Origin: VRUE01 sp033856195
GTDB lineage: Bacteria; Actinomycetota; Thermoleophilia; Solirubrobacterales; 70-9
DNA: 64,000 nucleotides
Reading direction: 5' to 3'
NCBI GenBank assembly: GCA_033856195.1
Contig: JAWVFL010000041.1
Coordinates: 1 to 64,000, forward strand
The notes beneath the pieces were generated by a model, which saw only the letters and a program-made list of their open reading frames with translations, made no database searches and was not told where the DNA came from. Shown piece after piece: positions 43,083-50,851 of the stretch (the stretch's first letter is position 1; every line of letters starts with the position of its first letter). The translations under genes and the position numbers were made by a program.

Positions 43083-44177
43083 TCAGGCCGCCGATGCGTG
43101 GGCGCTGCCCTGCCGCTGCAGGCGGCCCAGCAGGCCGCTGAGCGAGCGGCGCCGCTCGGGGAACATGAACAGCTCTGCCAGTCGCCGGGAGAGTCCGCGG
43201 GGCGCCGCCGCCATCGCCGCGAACCAGGCGACGAAGAGAGCCTTCATCGCCGGTGAGATGCCATCGCGCCGGCGCGCCGCTCGCACCGCATCGACAACCA
43301 GGCCGAGGGGACGGTCCCCCGGCAGCGGGTGGCGCGAGGGCTCGAGCTTCAGCGAGGTCATGCGGTTGGCGAGATCGGCGATCGAGAGGATCCGCTCGGG
43401 ACGCGCCATGCCGATCTCCTCGGCGACGCGCAGCAGCTCGCGCGAGGTGCTGGCGGCAAAGCCGATCGCCTGGCGCAGGTGCTCGAGGTCGAGGCTGCTC
43501 GCCTCCAGTTCGTAGCTGTTGGCGCCGTGGACGCGGTAGCCGGCGCCGACGCTGTCGAGCGAGACGACCCGGCCCAGCAGCGCGGTCAGGTGGACGAGGT
43601 ACCAGTCGGCCCCGGTAACCGGGTACTCGCGCTCGGGGATCGGCAGGATCCGGCGCAGTGCCTCGCTGCGGAAGGCGTTGGCGCTGGTAGCCATCCAGAC
43701 CAGGTCGTACGGATATGCGAGCTCGGCCTCGCGCAGGTCACCGCTGGGCATCGAGAGGTGGGCGGCCGGCTTGACCTCGCCGGTCGGCCGCCCCTCGGCG
43801 TCGATCGTCTCCATGCGGAACTGCACCTTGCTGACGCCGTCGTCGTCGGCGAACGCCGCCGCCACCCGAGCGGCGGCCTCGGGCCTCAGCACGTCGTCGG
43901 CGTCGAGGAAGATCACCACGTCGCCTTCGCAGCGCTCCATACCGGCGTTGAGGGCGGCGGCCTGACCCCCGTTCTCCTGCAGGATCAGGCCGATCCGCTC
44001 TCCGTAGCGGGCGAGGATCTGACGCGAGTCGTCGGTCGAGCCGTCGTCGACGGCAAGCACGTTGACGCGCTCGTGGGTCTGCCCGCAGGCGCTCTCGATC
44101 GCGTCCTCGAGGAAGGCGCCGTAATTGTGGTTGTTGATCACGATGTCGACCACGAGGTCGCTGGCACGAGGGCTCAT
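43083..44177 (-). CDS. GT2-family glycosyltransferase
   Basis: The 364-residue protein has DIVINNHNYGAFLEDAIESA, VLAVDDGSTDDSRQIL and the DxD-containing VIFLDADDVLRPEAAARV in its first 120 residues, a classic GT2 layout. The C-terminal 120 residues are basic and helical. The ATG at 44177 overlaps the preceding stop by four bases; the next gene starts two bases after its stop. Confidence 0.88.
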   Translation of the reverse strand: MSPRASDLVVDIVINNHNYGAFLEDAIESACGQTHERVNVLAVDDGSTDDSRQILARYGERIGLILQENGGQAAALNAGMERCEGDVVIFLDADDVLRPEAAARVAAAFADDDGVSKVQFRMETIDAEGRPTGEVKPAAHLSMPSGDLREAELAYPYDLVWMATSANAFRSEALRRILPIPEREYPVTGADWYLVHLTALLGRVVSLDSVGAGYRVHGANSYELEASSLDLEHLRQAIGFAASTSRELLRVAEEIGMARPERILSIADLANRMTSLKLEPSRHPLPGDRPLGLVVDAVRAARRRDGISPAMKALFVAWFAAMAAAPRGLSRRLAELFMFPERRRSLSGLLGRLQRQGSAHASAA

Positions 44178-44944
44178 CGCGGCTCCTGTGATGCGACCAG
44201 CGAGCCCTTGACCCGACGGTAGACGCTGAAGGGCCGATTGTGACGCAACAGGGTGGCGGTGACCGGCACCGTCCCCCTGGCGCCGGGGGGCGCCCGCAAT
44301 CTGAGCAGGTGCGTTTCGCCGGGCGCGAGCCTGAAGCTGCGCTTGACAAGGCGGCGCGTGCCGACCTTGACCCGCAGGTCGAAGTCAACCGAGGTCTGCT
44401 GCTGGCTGCGCACACCAACCTGCGCTTCGCTTCCACCCGAGCCGGCCGCGGGGAGGACCCAGAGCTGCGAGTAGCCGACCGCGTCCTCAGCCGGCACGGT
44501 CGAGAAGCCGAGCACCAGCGCGGCCACGGTCACCGCCGCAGCACCGAGCAGCATTGCCGTCTCCAGGCCTCGCAGGCGAACTCGCGCCCGGCGCGGCGCG
44601 GTGCCGGAATCGCCGCGCCGCAACGCCGCCGCCCGGCAGGTGCCGAGCACGACGAGCAGCAGCAGCACGGCCCAGGAGAGCGGGTGGATGCCGCCCACGT
44701 AGTTGAGCAGCAGGCTGCCGAGGACCAGGGTCGTGAGGCTGAGCGCGATGCTGAGGAGTAGGAGCTGGGGCCACTCCAGATTGCGGCGGGCAAACGCCGC
44801 GGCGGTGATCGAGTAGCCCGGCAGGAAGAGGGCGAGCGGCGCTGCGAAGACCAGCGCCACACCGTCGACCGGGATCAGCAGCGCCAGGACCGCGCATAGC
44901 ACCGAGAGCGCAACGACGAGGCGGAGGTCCTTCTGGTCCCTCAC
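44174..44944 (-). CDS. DUF1616-like membrane protein
   Basis: The 256-residue protein starts with GTG 44944 (four-base overlap GTGA with the gene upstream). It has four hydrophobic segments in the first 110 residues (LRLVVALSVLCAVLALLIPV and following), a fifth near 130-150, and then an extracellular beta-rich domain. The pattern fits DUF1616 membrane proteins found beside glycosyltransferases in actinobacteria and archaea. Function is unknown. Confidence 0.7.
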   Translation of the reverse strand: MRDQKDLRLVVALSVLCAVLALLIPVDGVALVFAAPLALFLPGYSITAAAFARRNLEWPQLLLLSIALSLTTLVLGSLLLNYVGGIHPLSWAVLLLLVVLGTCRAAALRRGDSGTAPRRARVRLRGLETAMLLGAAAVTVAALVLGFSTVPAEDAVGYSQLWVLPAAGSGGSEAQVGVRSQQQTSVDFDLRVKVGTRRLVKRSFRLAPGETHLLRLRAPPGARGTVPVTATLLRHNRPFSVYRRVKGSLVASQEPR

Positions 44945-46734
44945 TTGCCCTGCCCCAGTTCATAGACGGAGATGTCGCCGCTCGAGTAGATCCGTTTGGC
45001 GCCGGGGAGTTCGGCGAACTTGGTCACCGTCGCCAGCGGCATCAGTTCTGGCTCATCGCCCCGGATCGAGAAGTCATAGCCACGCGTGGCGTCGGAGCTG
45101 ATTTCGCGCCGGTCGGTGACCACGTAGCGGATTTCTTCTTCGCGCAGCAGCGGCAGCTCCCAGCCCGAGAAGGAGGTCTCCTCGAGGATGTCCTGGATGT
45201 CGGGGGTCTTGCCGGCAAACGCCACCCGTTCGCCGGGCGCCATCAGCATCCGCGCGTCGGCGGTGCTGGCGGCGAAGCGCTCGTCCTCGGGGATGTTGTG
45301 CTCGGCCCACTCGGCGAGCGCCAGCGGCCCGGAGGAGATCGTGCGTCCCTCGGCGCCGGCCCGGATCGGCGAGGCGAGCTGCAGGTCCCAGGGCCAGCCG
45401 GCGATCGCGCCGCCGACGAGCACGACGCCGAGCGCGGCGGTGAGCGATGCGCGGCCGAGCCAGGGCCATTTGCTCGGACGCCAGTTCTGCAGCCCGGACA
45501 GCGCGGCGATGAAGGCGAGGCCGACGAAGAGGTACTCGCTGAGCCGGTTGCCCGTCTCCCAGGCGGCCGGGGCCAAGCGCAGCAGCAGGGTGGCGAAGAA
45601 GGCGATCGAGGCGAGGGCGAAGATCAGCGCGTAGGGCTCCTTGCGGTAGCGCTCCCAGAAGCGCTTCAGGCCGAACAGCACCCCGACGCCAAGCAAGGCC
45701 ACGCCGAGCAGAGCGACCCCCCGGGCGAGGATCGGGGTGTCGGGAATGCTCGATCCCTTGCCCTGGAAGAGCCCGCGCGGGGGCGCGTCGCCGGAGGCGG
45801 TGTTGAAGATCGCTTCGAAGGCTTCGCTGATCACCGGCCCGAGGTAGCCGAGGGTCGAGCTGGCGACCAGGAGCAGCCAGGCGATCGCCAGGGCGGCAGC
45901 GAGGATCGCGTAGCGCCAGGGATTGGGCCAGCTCCAGTCGCGCCGCAGCGCCCAGTAGACGACCGCGAGCCCGGCCAGGAAGACGGCGACGGCATAGGAG
46001 GTCAGGTGGTGGGTGACAACGATCGCGGCGATGCCGAGGACGATCGGCACGGCCCACTCGCGCGCCCACTCGCGGGGCGAGCGGTCGCGCTCGGCGACGG
46101 CCATCAGGACGACGACGAAGAGGGGGAGCGCGATCGACTCGTAGGAGAACTGCGCTCCCCAGAAGAAGAAGTTGAAGTTGCCGGCGTAGATGGCGACGGC
46201 CAGGCCGGCGATGCGGGGCGAGCCGCTGATCCGCGTGAAGAGCAGGAAGAGGCCGATCACCAGCGAGAGGCGGGCGGCGCCGACGACGATGATTCCGGCC
46301 GCGTAGCTCGACACGCCGCTCAGTGTCATGAGCGCCGAGGTGGCGCCCTCGAGGCCGGGGTAGTTGGGCGTCACCGGCAGGATCGGGTTGTAGCGGAAGA
46401 GGTGGTGGTGGCTGGCGATCTGGTCGGCGTTGAAGGCGTGGACGAGCTCGTCGGAGAAGCTGAAGAGCGGCACGTCGCGGACCACCTTGACCGCGTAGAG
46501 CGAGAGGCCGAGCAGGCAGACGAGGGCGAGGCGCTCGCCGCGCGAGGCCTCGCGCGAAGTCAGCCGGTAGAAGATCGGCAGGGCGATGATCAGGACCCCC
46601 GCCCAGAAGAGCAGCGAGGGCGGGTCTGCCGCTTCGCGCGCGAGCGTGTTGGCGAACGAGCAGATCAGCAGGCCGATGCCTGCTGTAAGCGCGATCGGCG
46701 CTAGGTAGCCGGTCGTCGATTTCGGGCGAGCCAT
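44941..46734 (-). CDS. Large polytopic membrane protein, probable GT-C-type glycosyltransferase or polymerase
   Basis: From ATG 46734 the protein has 597 residues with about 12-13 membrane helices and a C-terminal extracytoplasmic domain of about 130 residues (from about DLQLASPIRAGAEG). An early periplasmic-type loop contains FSDELVHAF, resembling the acidic catalytic loop of GT-C enzymes, and HHLF follows. The gene lies in the glycan operon between the DPM-like fusion and the DUF1616 gene. It could transfer a sugar from a polyprenyl-phosphate donor made by that fusion, or polymerise repeat units. Codons upstream of 46734 look like antisense artefact. Confidence 0.7.
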   Translation of the reverse strand: MARPKSTTGYLAPIALTAGIGLLICSFANTLAREAADPPSLLFWAGVLIIALPIFYRLTSREASRGERLALVCLLGLSLYAVKVVRDVPLFSFSDELVHAFNADQIASHHHLFRYNPILPVTPNYPGLEGATSALMTLSGVSSYAAGIIVVGAARLSLVIGLFLLFTRISGSPRIAGLAVAIYAGNFNFFFWGAQFSYESIALPLFVVVLMAVAERDRSPREWAREWAVPIVLGIAAIVVTHHLTSYAVAVFLAGLAVVYWALRRDWSWPNPWRYAILAAALAIAWLLLVASSTLGYLGPVISEAFEAIFNTASGDAPPRGLFQGKGSSIPDTPILARGVALLGVALLGVGVLFGLKRFWERYRKEPYALIFALASIAFFATLLLRLAPAAWETGNRLSEYLFVGLAFIAALSGLQNWRPSKWPWLGRASLTAALGVVLVGGAIAGWPWDLQLASPIRAGAEGRTISSGPLALAEWAEHNIPEDERFAASTADARMLMAPGERVAFAGKTPDIQDILEETSFSGWELPLLREEEIRYVVTDRREISSDATRGYDFSIRGDEPELMPLATVTKFAELPGAKRIYSSGDISVYELGQGK

Positions 46735-46750
46735 ACGAGCTGCCCGGTAC

Positions 46751-48370
46751 TCAAGCAGTAGTGGCGGCTGCCTTCGCCTTCTGCGCCTCGACGCCGGCCG
46801 CCGGACGCTCGTGGTGGATGCTGCGGCGGCGGCGCGACTCGCCAAGGATCGTGCCGAGCACGCGGAAGCCGTCGCGGAAGGTCTTGAGATTGCTGTCGCC
46901 GGAGATGCGGTCGAGCTCGTAGCTCGGCACCTCGGTGATCTTCATCCCGGCCCCGGCGATGCGCAGGTTGATCAGCGTCTCCACCTCAAAACCCGGGACG
47001 TCGAGCGAGATGAAGGGCAGGCAGCGCGCCCAGAAGGCGTTGTAGCCGTAGCAGAGGTCGGTGAAGTGGGTGCCGTGCAGGAGGTTGGCAGTGCCGCTCA
47101 ATACACCGTTGCCGAGGCTGCGCAGCCCGGTGATGTCGGTGCTGCCCCCGCCGGGCAAGAAGCGCGAGCCCTTGGCGAAATCGGCGCCCGCCTCGAGGGC
47201 TTCGACGAAGCGGGGGATCTCGGCCGGATCGGCGGAGCCGTCAGCGTCGAGCATGACGACGAGGTTGCCGGTGACGGCGGCGAAGCCAGTGCGGAAGGCG
47301 TCGCCCTTGCCGCGGCCGCTCTGGACCAGGACGCGGATCTCCGGGTAGGCCTGGCGGGCGGCCTCGATCGTGTCGTCCTCGGAGTTGCCGTCGACGAGAA
47401 TCACCTCGTGCAGGCCCTCGGGCAGCTGCTTGAGCACGTGGCCGATGTTCTGCGCCTCGTTCATCGCCGGCACGACGACGCTGACTTTGGTCTTGCGGTC
47501 GCGCCGGTCGGGCCCCGAGTAGGGGACCGCCCTGTGCGTCGCCAGTGCCTCGACCTCGATCAGGGGCACGCCGCCGACCTGGCTCGGCGTGGCCGAGGGC
47601 GCCTCGAGCAGGTCGAGGGGACGGGGCAGCAGGCTGACCGGCACGCCGATCGACTTGAAGGCCCGGACGAGGTCGAGCAGGCTCTCGTCGTCGGCATGCT
47701 GGGTGCCGATCACGACGCGATCTGCGCGGTAGCGGTCGACGATCTCCAGAGCGGCGACGCGATCGGCCGGGTTGGCGCGTTCCTCGAAGGGGGCGACGGT
47801 GCAGACGACGCTGGCGTAGCGGCGCAGCGGCTCATAGGCCTTCAGACGCTCGGCGGTCGCTTCCTCGCCGACGAGGACCCAGCGCTCGACGACGTCGAGG
47901 CGACCCCGCAGCGGCGCGCTCAGCGCCCGGCCTGCGGTATCGAGCACGGCGAAGGTGACCCACAGCGCCAGCTGGGCCCCGCCGTCGAGCGGAGTGATCA
48001 GAGAGGCGGACCAGGCGAACACGGCGGCCATCAGCAGGCGGATCACCGGCCAGGCCTTGCCGTCCTCGGCGCCGAGGACGCCCTTCGATGCATTGGCGCC
48101 GTAGACGCCGAGCAGACCATTGAGGACGACGAGCAGCAGTGGGGCGACCGGGAAGGCGGGGAACACCGCGACGCCGGCGATCAGGGCGACGGCGGCAAGC
48201 GCGACCGAGGAGGAAACCAGGTCGACAACGGGGGGGAGCCACCAGCCGAGTCCGCGGCGGGCGCGGGGCAGGCTGCCGAGGGTCGGACGATCCTGGACCA
48301 GGGCTCCGCGACGCGATTCGGCAGCAGCGGGAAAAGTGCTGTCGAGGGGAAAGTCGGTCGAGCTTTGCAT
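46751..48370 (-). CDS. Membrane CoA-binding-like domain fused to DPM1-type GT2 polyprenyl-phosphate glycosyltransferase
   Basis: The 539-residue protein has an N-terminal membrane region (four hydrophobic segments between about 43 and 150), a Rossmann-like segment (about 155-265, VERWVLVGEEATAERL and DRVVIGTQHADDESL) as in the N-terminal half of WbaP/PglC-type initiating sugar-phosphate transferases, and then a GT2 domain of dolichol-phosphate-mannose-synthase type (about 293-510: SVVVPAMNEAQNIGHVL, ILVDGNSEDDT, VMLDADGSADPAEI). The C-terminal phosphoglycosyl-transferase core expected after such an N-terminus is absent and replaced by the GT2. It heads the ten-gene operon. Confidence 0.82.
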   Translation of the reverse strand: MQSSTDFPLDSTFPAAAESRRGALVQDRPTLGSLPRARRGLGWWLPPVVDLVSSSVALAAVALIAGVAVFPAFPVAPLLLVVLNGLLGVYGANASKGVLGAEDGKAWPVIRLLMAAVFAWSASLITPLDGGAQLALWVTFAVLDTAGRALSAPLRGRLDVVERWVLVGEEATAERLKAYEPLRRYASVVCTVAPFEERANPADRVAALEIVDRYRADRVVIGTQHADDESLLDLVRAFKSIGVPVSLLPRPLDLLEAPSATPSQVGGVPLIEVEALATHRAVPYSGPDRRDRKTKVSVVVPAMNEAQNIGHVLKQLPEGLHEVILVDGNSEDDTIEAARQAYPEIRVLVQSGRGKGDAFRTGFAAVTGNLVVMLDADGSADPAEIPRFVEALEAGADFAKGSRFLPGGGSTDITGLRSLGNGVLSGTANLLHGTHFTDLCYGYNAFWARCLPFISLDVPGFEVETLINLRIAGAGMKITEVPSYELDRISGDSNLKTFRDGFRVLGTILGESRRRRSIHHERPAAGVEAQKAKAAATTA

Positions 48371-48580
48371 GGGAGGGAGGGAGTACCTTTTTTTAGGGAG
48401 ATTTATTCGTTGTTTTTGGCGTTAGACCAGGTAATTCCCGGTTCTTCCCCCCTATCGGCAGGGCTGCTGGTTCACGTTAGCGCGGAACGAAAAATGCATG
48501 GGGAAAAGGGTTACGTACAAAACGAAAGCACTGGCTCAGTCGTCAGGCCGGACAAGGCAACTCTTATGGTTTGAACAGCG
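48371..48580 (-). promoter_or_regulatory. Leader of the ten-gene glycan operon, possibly structured
   Basis: This 210-base gap follows the mcl stop and precedes the first glycan gene. Read on the minus strand, ACCAG (48471-48467) can pair with CTGGT (48430-48426), enclosing an inner hairpin CCCT/AGGG (48463-48460 with 48453-48450), then a seven-A run and the start codon. The base composition is more AT-rich than the surroundings. I could not match it to a known riboswitch class. It must also hold the operon promoter and perhaps the mcl terminator. Confidence 0.4.
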
Positions 48581-49633
48581 CTACAAACCGTATGTTTCGG
48601 CCAGCTCAGGATCCTTGGCGGCGAGCATCTCCGCCAGCTCGACCATCACCTTGCATTGCTTCCAGGTGGCGTCGTCCTGCATCTTGCCGTCGATCATGTG
48701 CACCCCGCGGCCGTCGGGGATCGCCTCGAGCACTTTCTTGGCGAACCTGACCTCCTCCGGGGGAGGGCTGAAGACCTTCTTGGCGATGCCGATCTGCACC
48801 GGGTGTAGTGACCAGGCGCCGACGCAGCCCATCAGGAAGGCGGCGCGGAACTGGGTTTCGCAGCCGGCCGTGTCCTTGATGTCGCCGAAGGGACCGTAAA
48901 AGGGCAGGATCCCGGTTGCGGCGCAGGCATCGACCATGCGCCCGATCGAGTAATGCCAGAGGTCCTGCTGGGCGCTGACGCGGTCGGCCTCGGGGTTCTC
49001 GGGGTCGGCGGGGTCCTCCATCACCCGGTAGCCGGGGTGGCCGCCGCCGACGCGGGTGGTCTTCATCCGCCGTGAAGCGGCGAGATCGGCGGGCCCGAAG
49101 CTCATTCCCTGCATGCGCGGGCTGGCCGCGGCGATCTCCTCGAGGTTGACCACTCCCTGGGCGGTCTCGAGGATCGCGTGGATCAGGATCGGACGGTCGA
49201 GGTTCGCCTTTGCCTCGAGCTGGGCGAGCAGGCGGTCGACGTAGTGGATGTCCCAGGCGCCCTCGACCTTGGGCACCATCACGACCTCGAGCTTCTCGCC
49301 GATCTCAGTCACCAGGGTGGTGAGGTCGTCGAGCACCCAGGGGCTCTCGAGTGAGTTGACCCGGGTCCAGAGTGCGGTCTGGCCGAAGTCGGACTCCACG
49401 GCGGCGCGGATCAGTCCTTGGCGCGCGGCCTCCTTGCGGTCGACCGGGATCGCGTCCTCGAGGTTGCCGAGCAGGATGTCGGTCTTGGTCGCGATGTCGG
49501 CCGCCTTGGCGACCATCTTCTCGTTGGAGAAGTCGAGGAAGTGGATCATCCGCGAGGGCTTCACGGGGATCTCGCGCAGCGGCTCGGGGGCGCCGATCGC
49601 CTGCGGCTGGAAGAAGTCTCTGGGGTTTCTCAC
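48581..49633 (-). CDS. mcl: Malyl-CoA/beta-methylmalyl-CoA lyase (Chloroflexus Mcl-like)
   Basis: The 350-residue protein starts at GTG 49633 with AGGAG five bases upstream. It closely follows the Mcl pattern: FFQPQAIGAPEPLREIPVKP, LLGNLEDAIPVDRKEAARQG (metal Glu/Asp), VPKVEGAWDIHYVDRLL, ETAQGVVNLEEIAAASPRM, TTRVGGGHPGY, FYGPFGDIKD and IDGKMQDDATWKQ. Mcl cleaves beta-methylmalyl-CoA to glyoxylate and propionyl-CoA, and malyl-CoA to glyoxylate and acetyl-CoA. With MeaA and a MaoC hydratase in the window it fits the ethylmalonyl-CoA pathway. Confidence 0.92.
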   Translation of the reverse strand: MRNPRDFFQPQAIGAPEPLREIPVKPSRMIHFLDFSNEKMVAKAADIATKTDILLGNLEDAIPVDRKEAARQGLIRAAVESDFGQTALWTRVNSLESPWVLDDLTTLVTEIGEKLEVVMVPKVEGAWDIHYVDRLLAQLEAKANLDRPILIHAILETAQGVVNLEEIAAASPRMQGMSFGPADLAASRRMKTTRVGGGHPGYRVMEDPADPENPEADRVSAQQDLWHYSIGRMVDACAATGILPFYGPFGDIKDTAGCETQFRAAFLMGCVGAWSLHPVQIGIAKKVFSPPPEEVRFAKKVLEAIPDGRGVHMIDGKMQDDATWKQCKVMVELAEMLAAKDPELAETYGL

Positions 49634-49743
49634 GCTGCTCCTGTTGCTCGGTTCGTTGTCGGGCCGAAATCTAAGGCAAAAGCCAAACGCGCGTTCGGGG
49701 GTGGGGCGGAGGACTTTCAGGGCAGCCGCCGTACCTTGAGGTG

Positions 49744-50166
49744 ATGGATGCGGCGGCGAGCGACAGCACGCAGGACTGGCTGCTGCCCGAGCACTCGCGG
49801 CCGCCCCTGATCGGCGAGCTGGAGCGGCGGGTCGAGCTGGCGCTGGCGACTGCGCGCGCCTCCGAGGCGGCGGTGATGAGCGTTGGCGCGGCGGCGATCG
49901 ATGCCGCCGAGCAGGCGCGGCGGGCTGCCGAGCTGGCCGAGCGGGCCAGCGTGGCCGCGCTCGATGCGCAGGGCCGGGTCGCCTCGATCACCGTGGAGCC
50001 GGCGGCGCCGGCCACGCGACCTTCAGCGCCAGAGGCAGAGGACGACAGCCTCAGCGACTTCAGCGCCCGGGCCGACCGGCTCGTCGCCCGCCTGCGGCAG
50101 CTGCAACGGGTTCCGTTGCCGACGCCCGCCAGCGACGCGCCAAGCCGTCCGCAATCCGCTCACTGA
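49744..50166 (+). CDS. Small alanine-rich coiled-coil protein of unknown function
   Basis: The 140-residue protein starts at ATG 49744 (GAGGTG just upstream). It has a central Ala/Glu/Arg-rich helix (about 30-85, RVELALATARASEAAVM and EQARRAAELAERAS) likely to be a coiled coil, then an acidic Pro-rich stretch and a short second helix (ADRLVARLRQLQRV). There is no known domain. Its 3' end overlaps the convergent pabC gene by 107 bases, which is unusual; the last 35 codons could therefore be only loosely constrained. Confidence 0.55.
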   Translation: MDAAASDSTQDWLLPEHSRPPLIGELERRVELALATARASEAAVMSVGAAAIDAAEQARRAAELAERASVAALDAQGRVASITVEPAAPATRPSAPEAEDDSLSDFSARADRLVARLRQLQRVPLPTPASDAPSRPQSAH

Positions 50167-50851
50167 TCTCGCCGGACGGACGAAGCTCGGCACCGTCGAG
50201 GGTGCGGACCGGCTCGATTCCGCGCACCGACCCGGCAAGGAACACCTCTCCCTCGCTCAGGCCTTCGAGGGTAAGCCTTTCTTCGCTCACCTCGATGTCC
50301 TCGGTCGCGGCGACCTCGATTGCCTGGCGGCGGGCGATTGAAGGCAGGATGCGGCCGTCGGCGGGGGGAGTCACCAGACGTTCCGCGCGGATCGCGAAGA
50401 CGCTGCCGCGGGCGGCCTCCAGCGCAGCGCCGTCCGCATCGATGAGGAGCGGCAGCTCACCGGCCGGTGCCACGCCCGTGAGGCGCTCCAGCAGGCGGCG
50501 GTCGGCCCACTTGTGATCGCCAAGGCCACCCTCGACGACGAAGCTGCGTAGGGCGATTCCTCGCTCCGGCCCAGGAAAGACGCTTGCCTCGTCGATCTGG
50601 GTTGCCGTCACCTTCAGCTCGATCTGTCCGCGGGCCGGCCTGGCCGTGAGCCGCAGTTTGCCGTGCTCGACCTCTTTGGCGCGCTCGAGGATCGTGCCTC
50701 GCGTCTCGCTAGGCAGCGGGCTGTCGTAGAGCGCCGCGAGGCTCGCGGTCAGTCGCTCGATATGAGCGTCGAGCTCGACCGGCCGGCCGGCGAGGACCAG
50801 CATGGTCTCGAAGACGCCCCTGCCGGGATCGGCATGGGGAGTTGCTGACAT
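50060..50851 (-). CDS. pabC: Class IV aminotransferase, probable aminodeoxychorismate lyase
   Basis: The 263-residue protein has the class IV fold with the PLP lysine in GLGDHKWADRRLLERL, the cofactor-loop segment ALEAARGSVFAI, and FETMLV near the start. It is divergent from pabB, whose product makes its substrate, supporting an assignment as 4-amino-4-deoxychorismate lyase (p-aminobenzoate for folate) over a branched-chain aminotransferase. The C-terminal 35 residues (SATEPVAAAAGGRRAGRPGR) are low-complexity and antisense to the neighbouring gene. The ATG is at 50851. Confidence 0.83.
   Translation of the reverse strand: MSATPHADPGRGVFETMLVLAGRPVELDAHIERLTASLAALYDSPLPSETRGTILERAKEVEHGKLRLTARPARGQIELKVTATQIDEASVFPGPERGIALRSFVVEGGLGDHKWADRRLLERLTGVAPAGELPLLIDADGAALEAARGSVFAIRAERLVTPPADGRILPSIARRQAIEVAATEDIEVSEERLTLEGLSEGEVFLAGSVRGIEPVRTLDGAELRPSGEISERIADGLARRWRASATEPVAAAAGGRRAGRPGR

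Noticed and set aside
46811..48574. 587-codon plus-strand open frame over the DPM-like fusion gene
   Set aside because: Antisense artefact of GC-rich coding DNA; no domain, and the minus-strand product has clear GT2 motifs.
48371..48580. A c-di-GMP or c-di-AMP riboswitch in the glycan operon leader
   Set aside because: I could not find the conserved core of either class; only a generic stem and hairpin can be supported.
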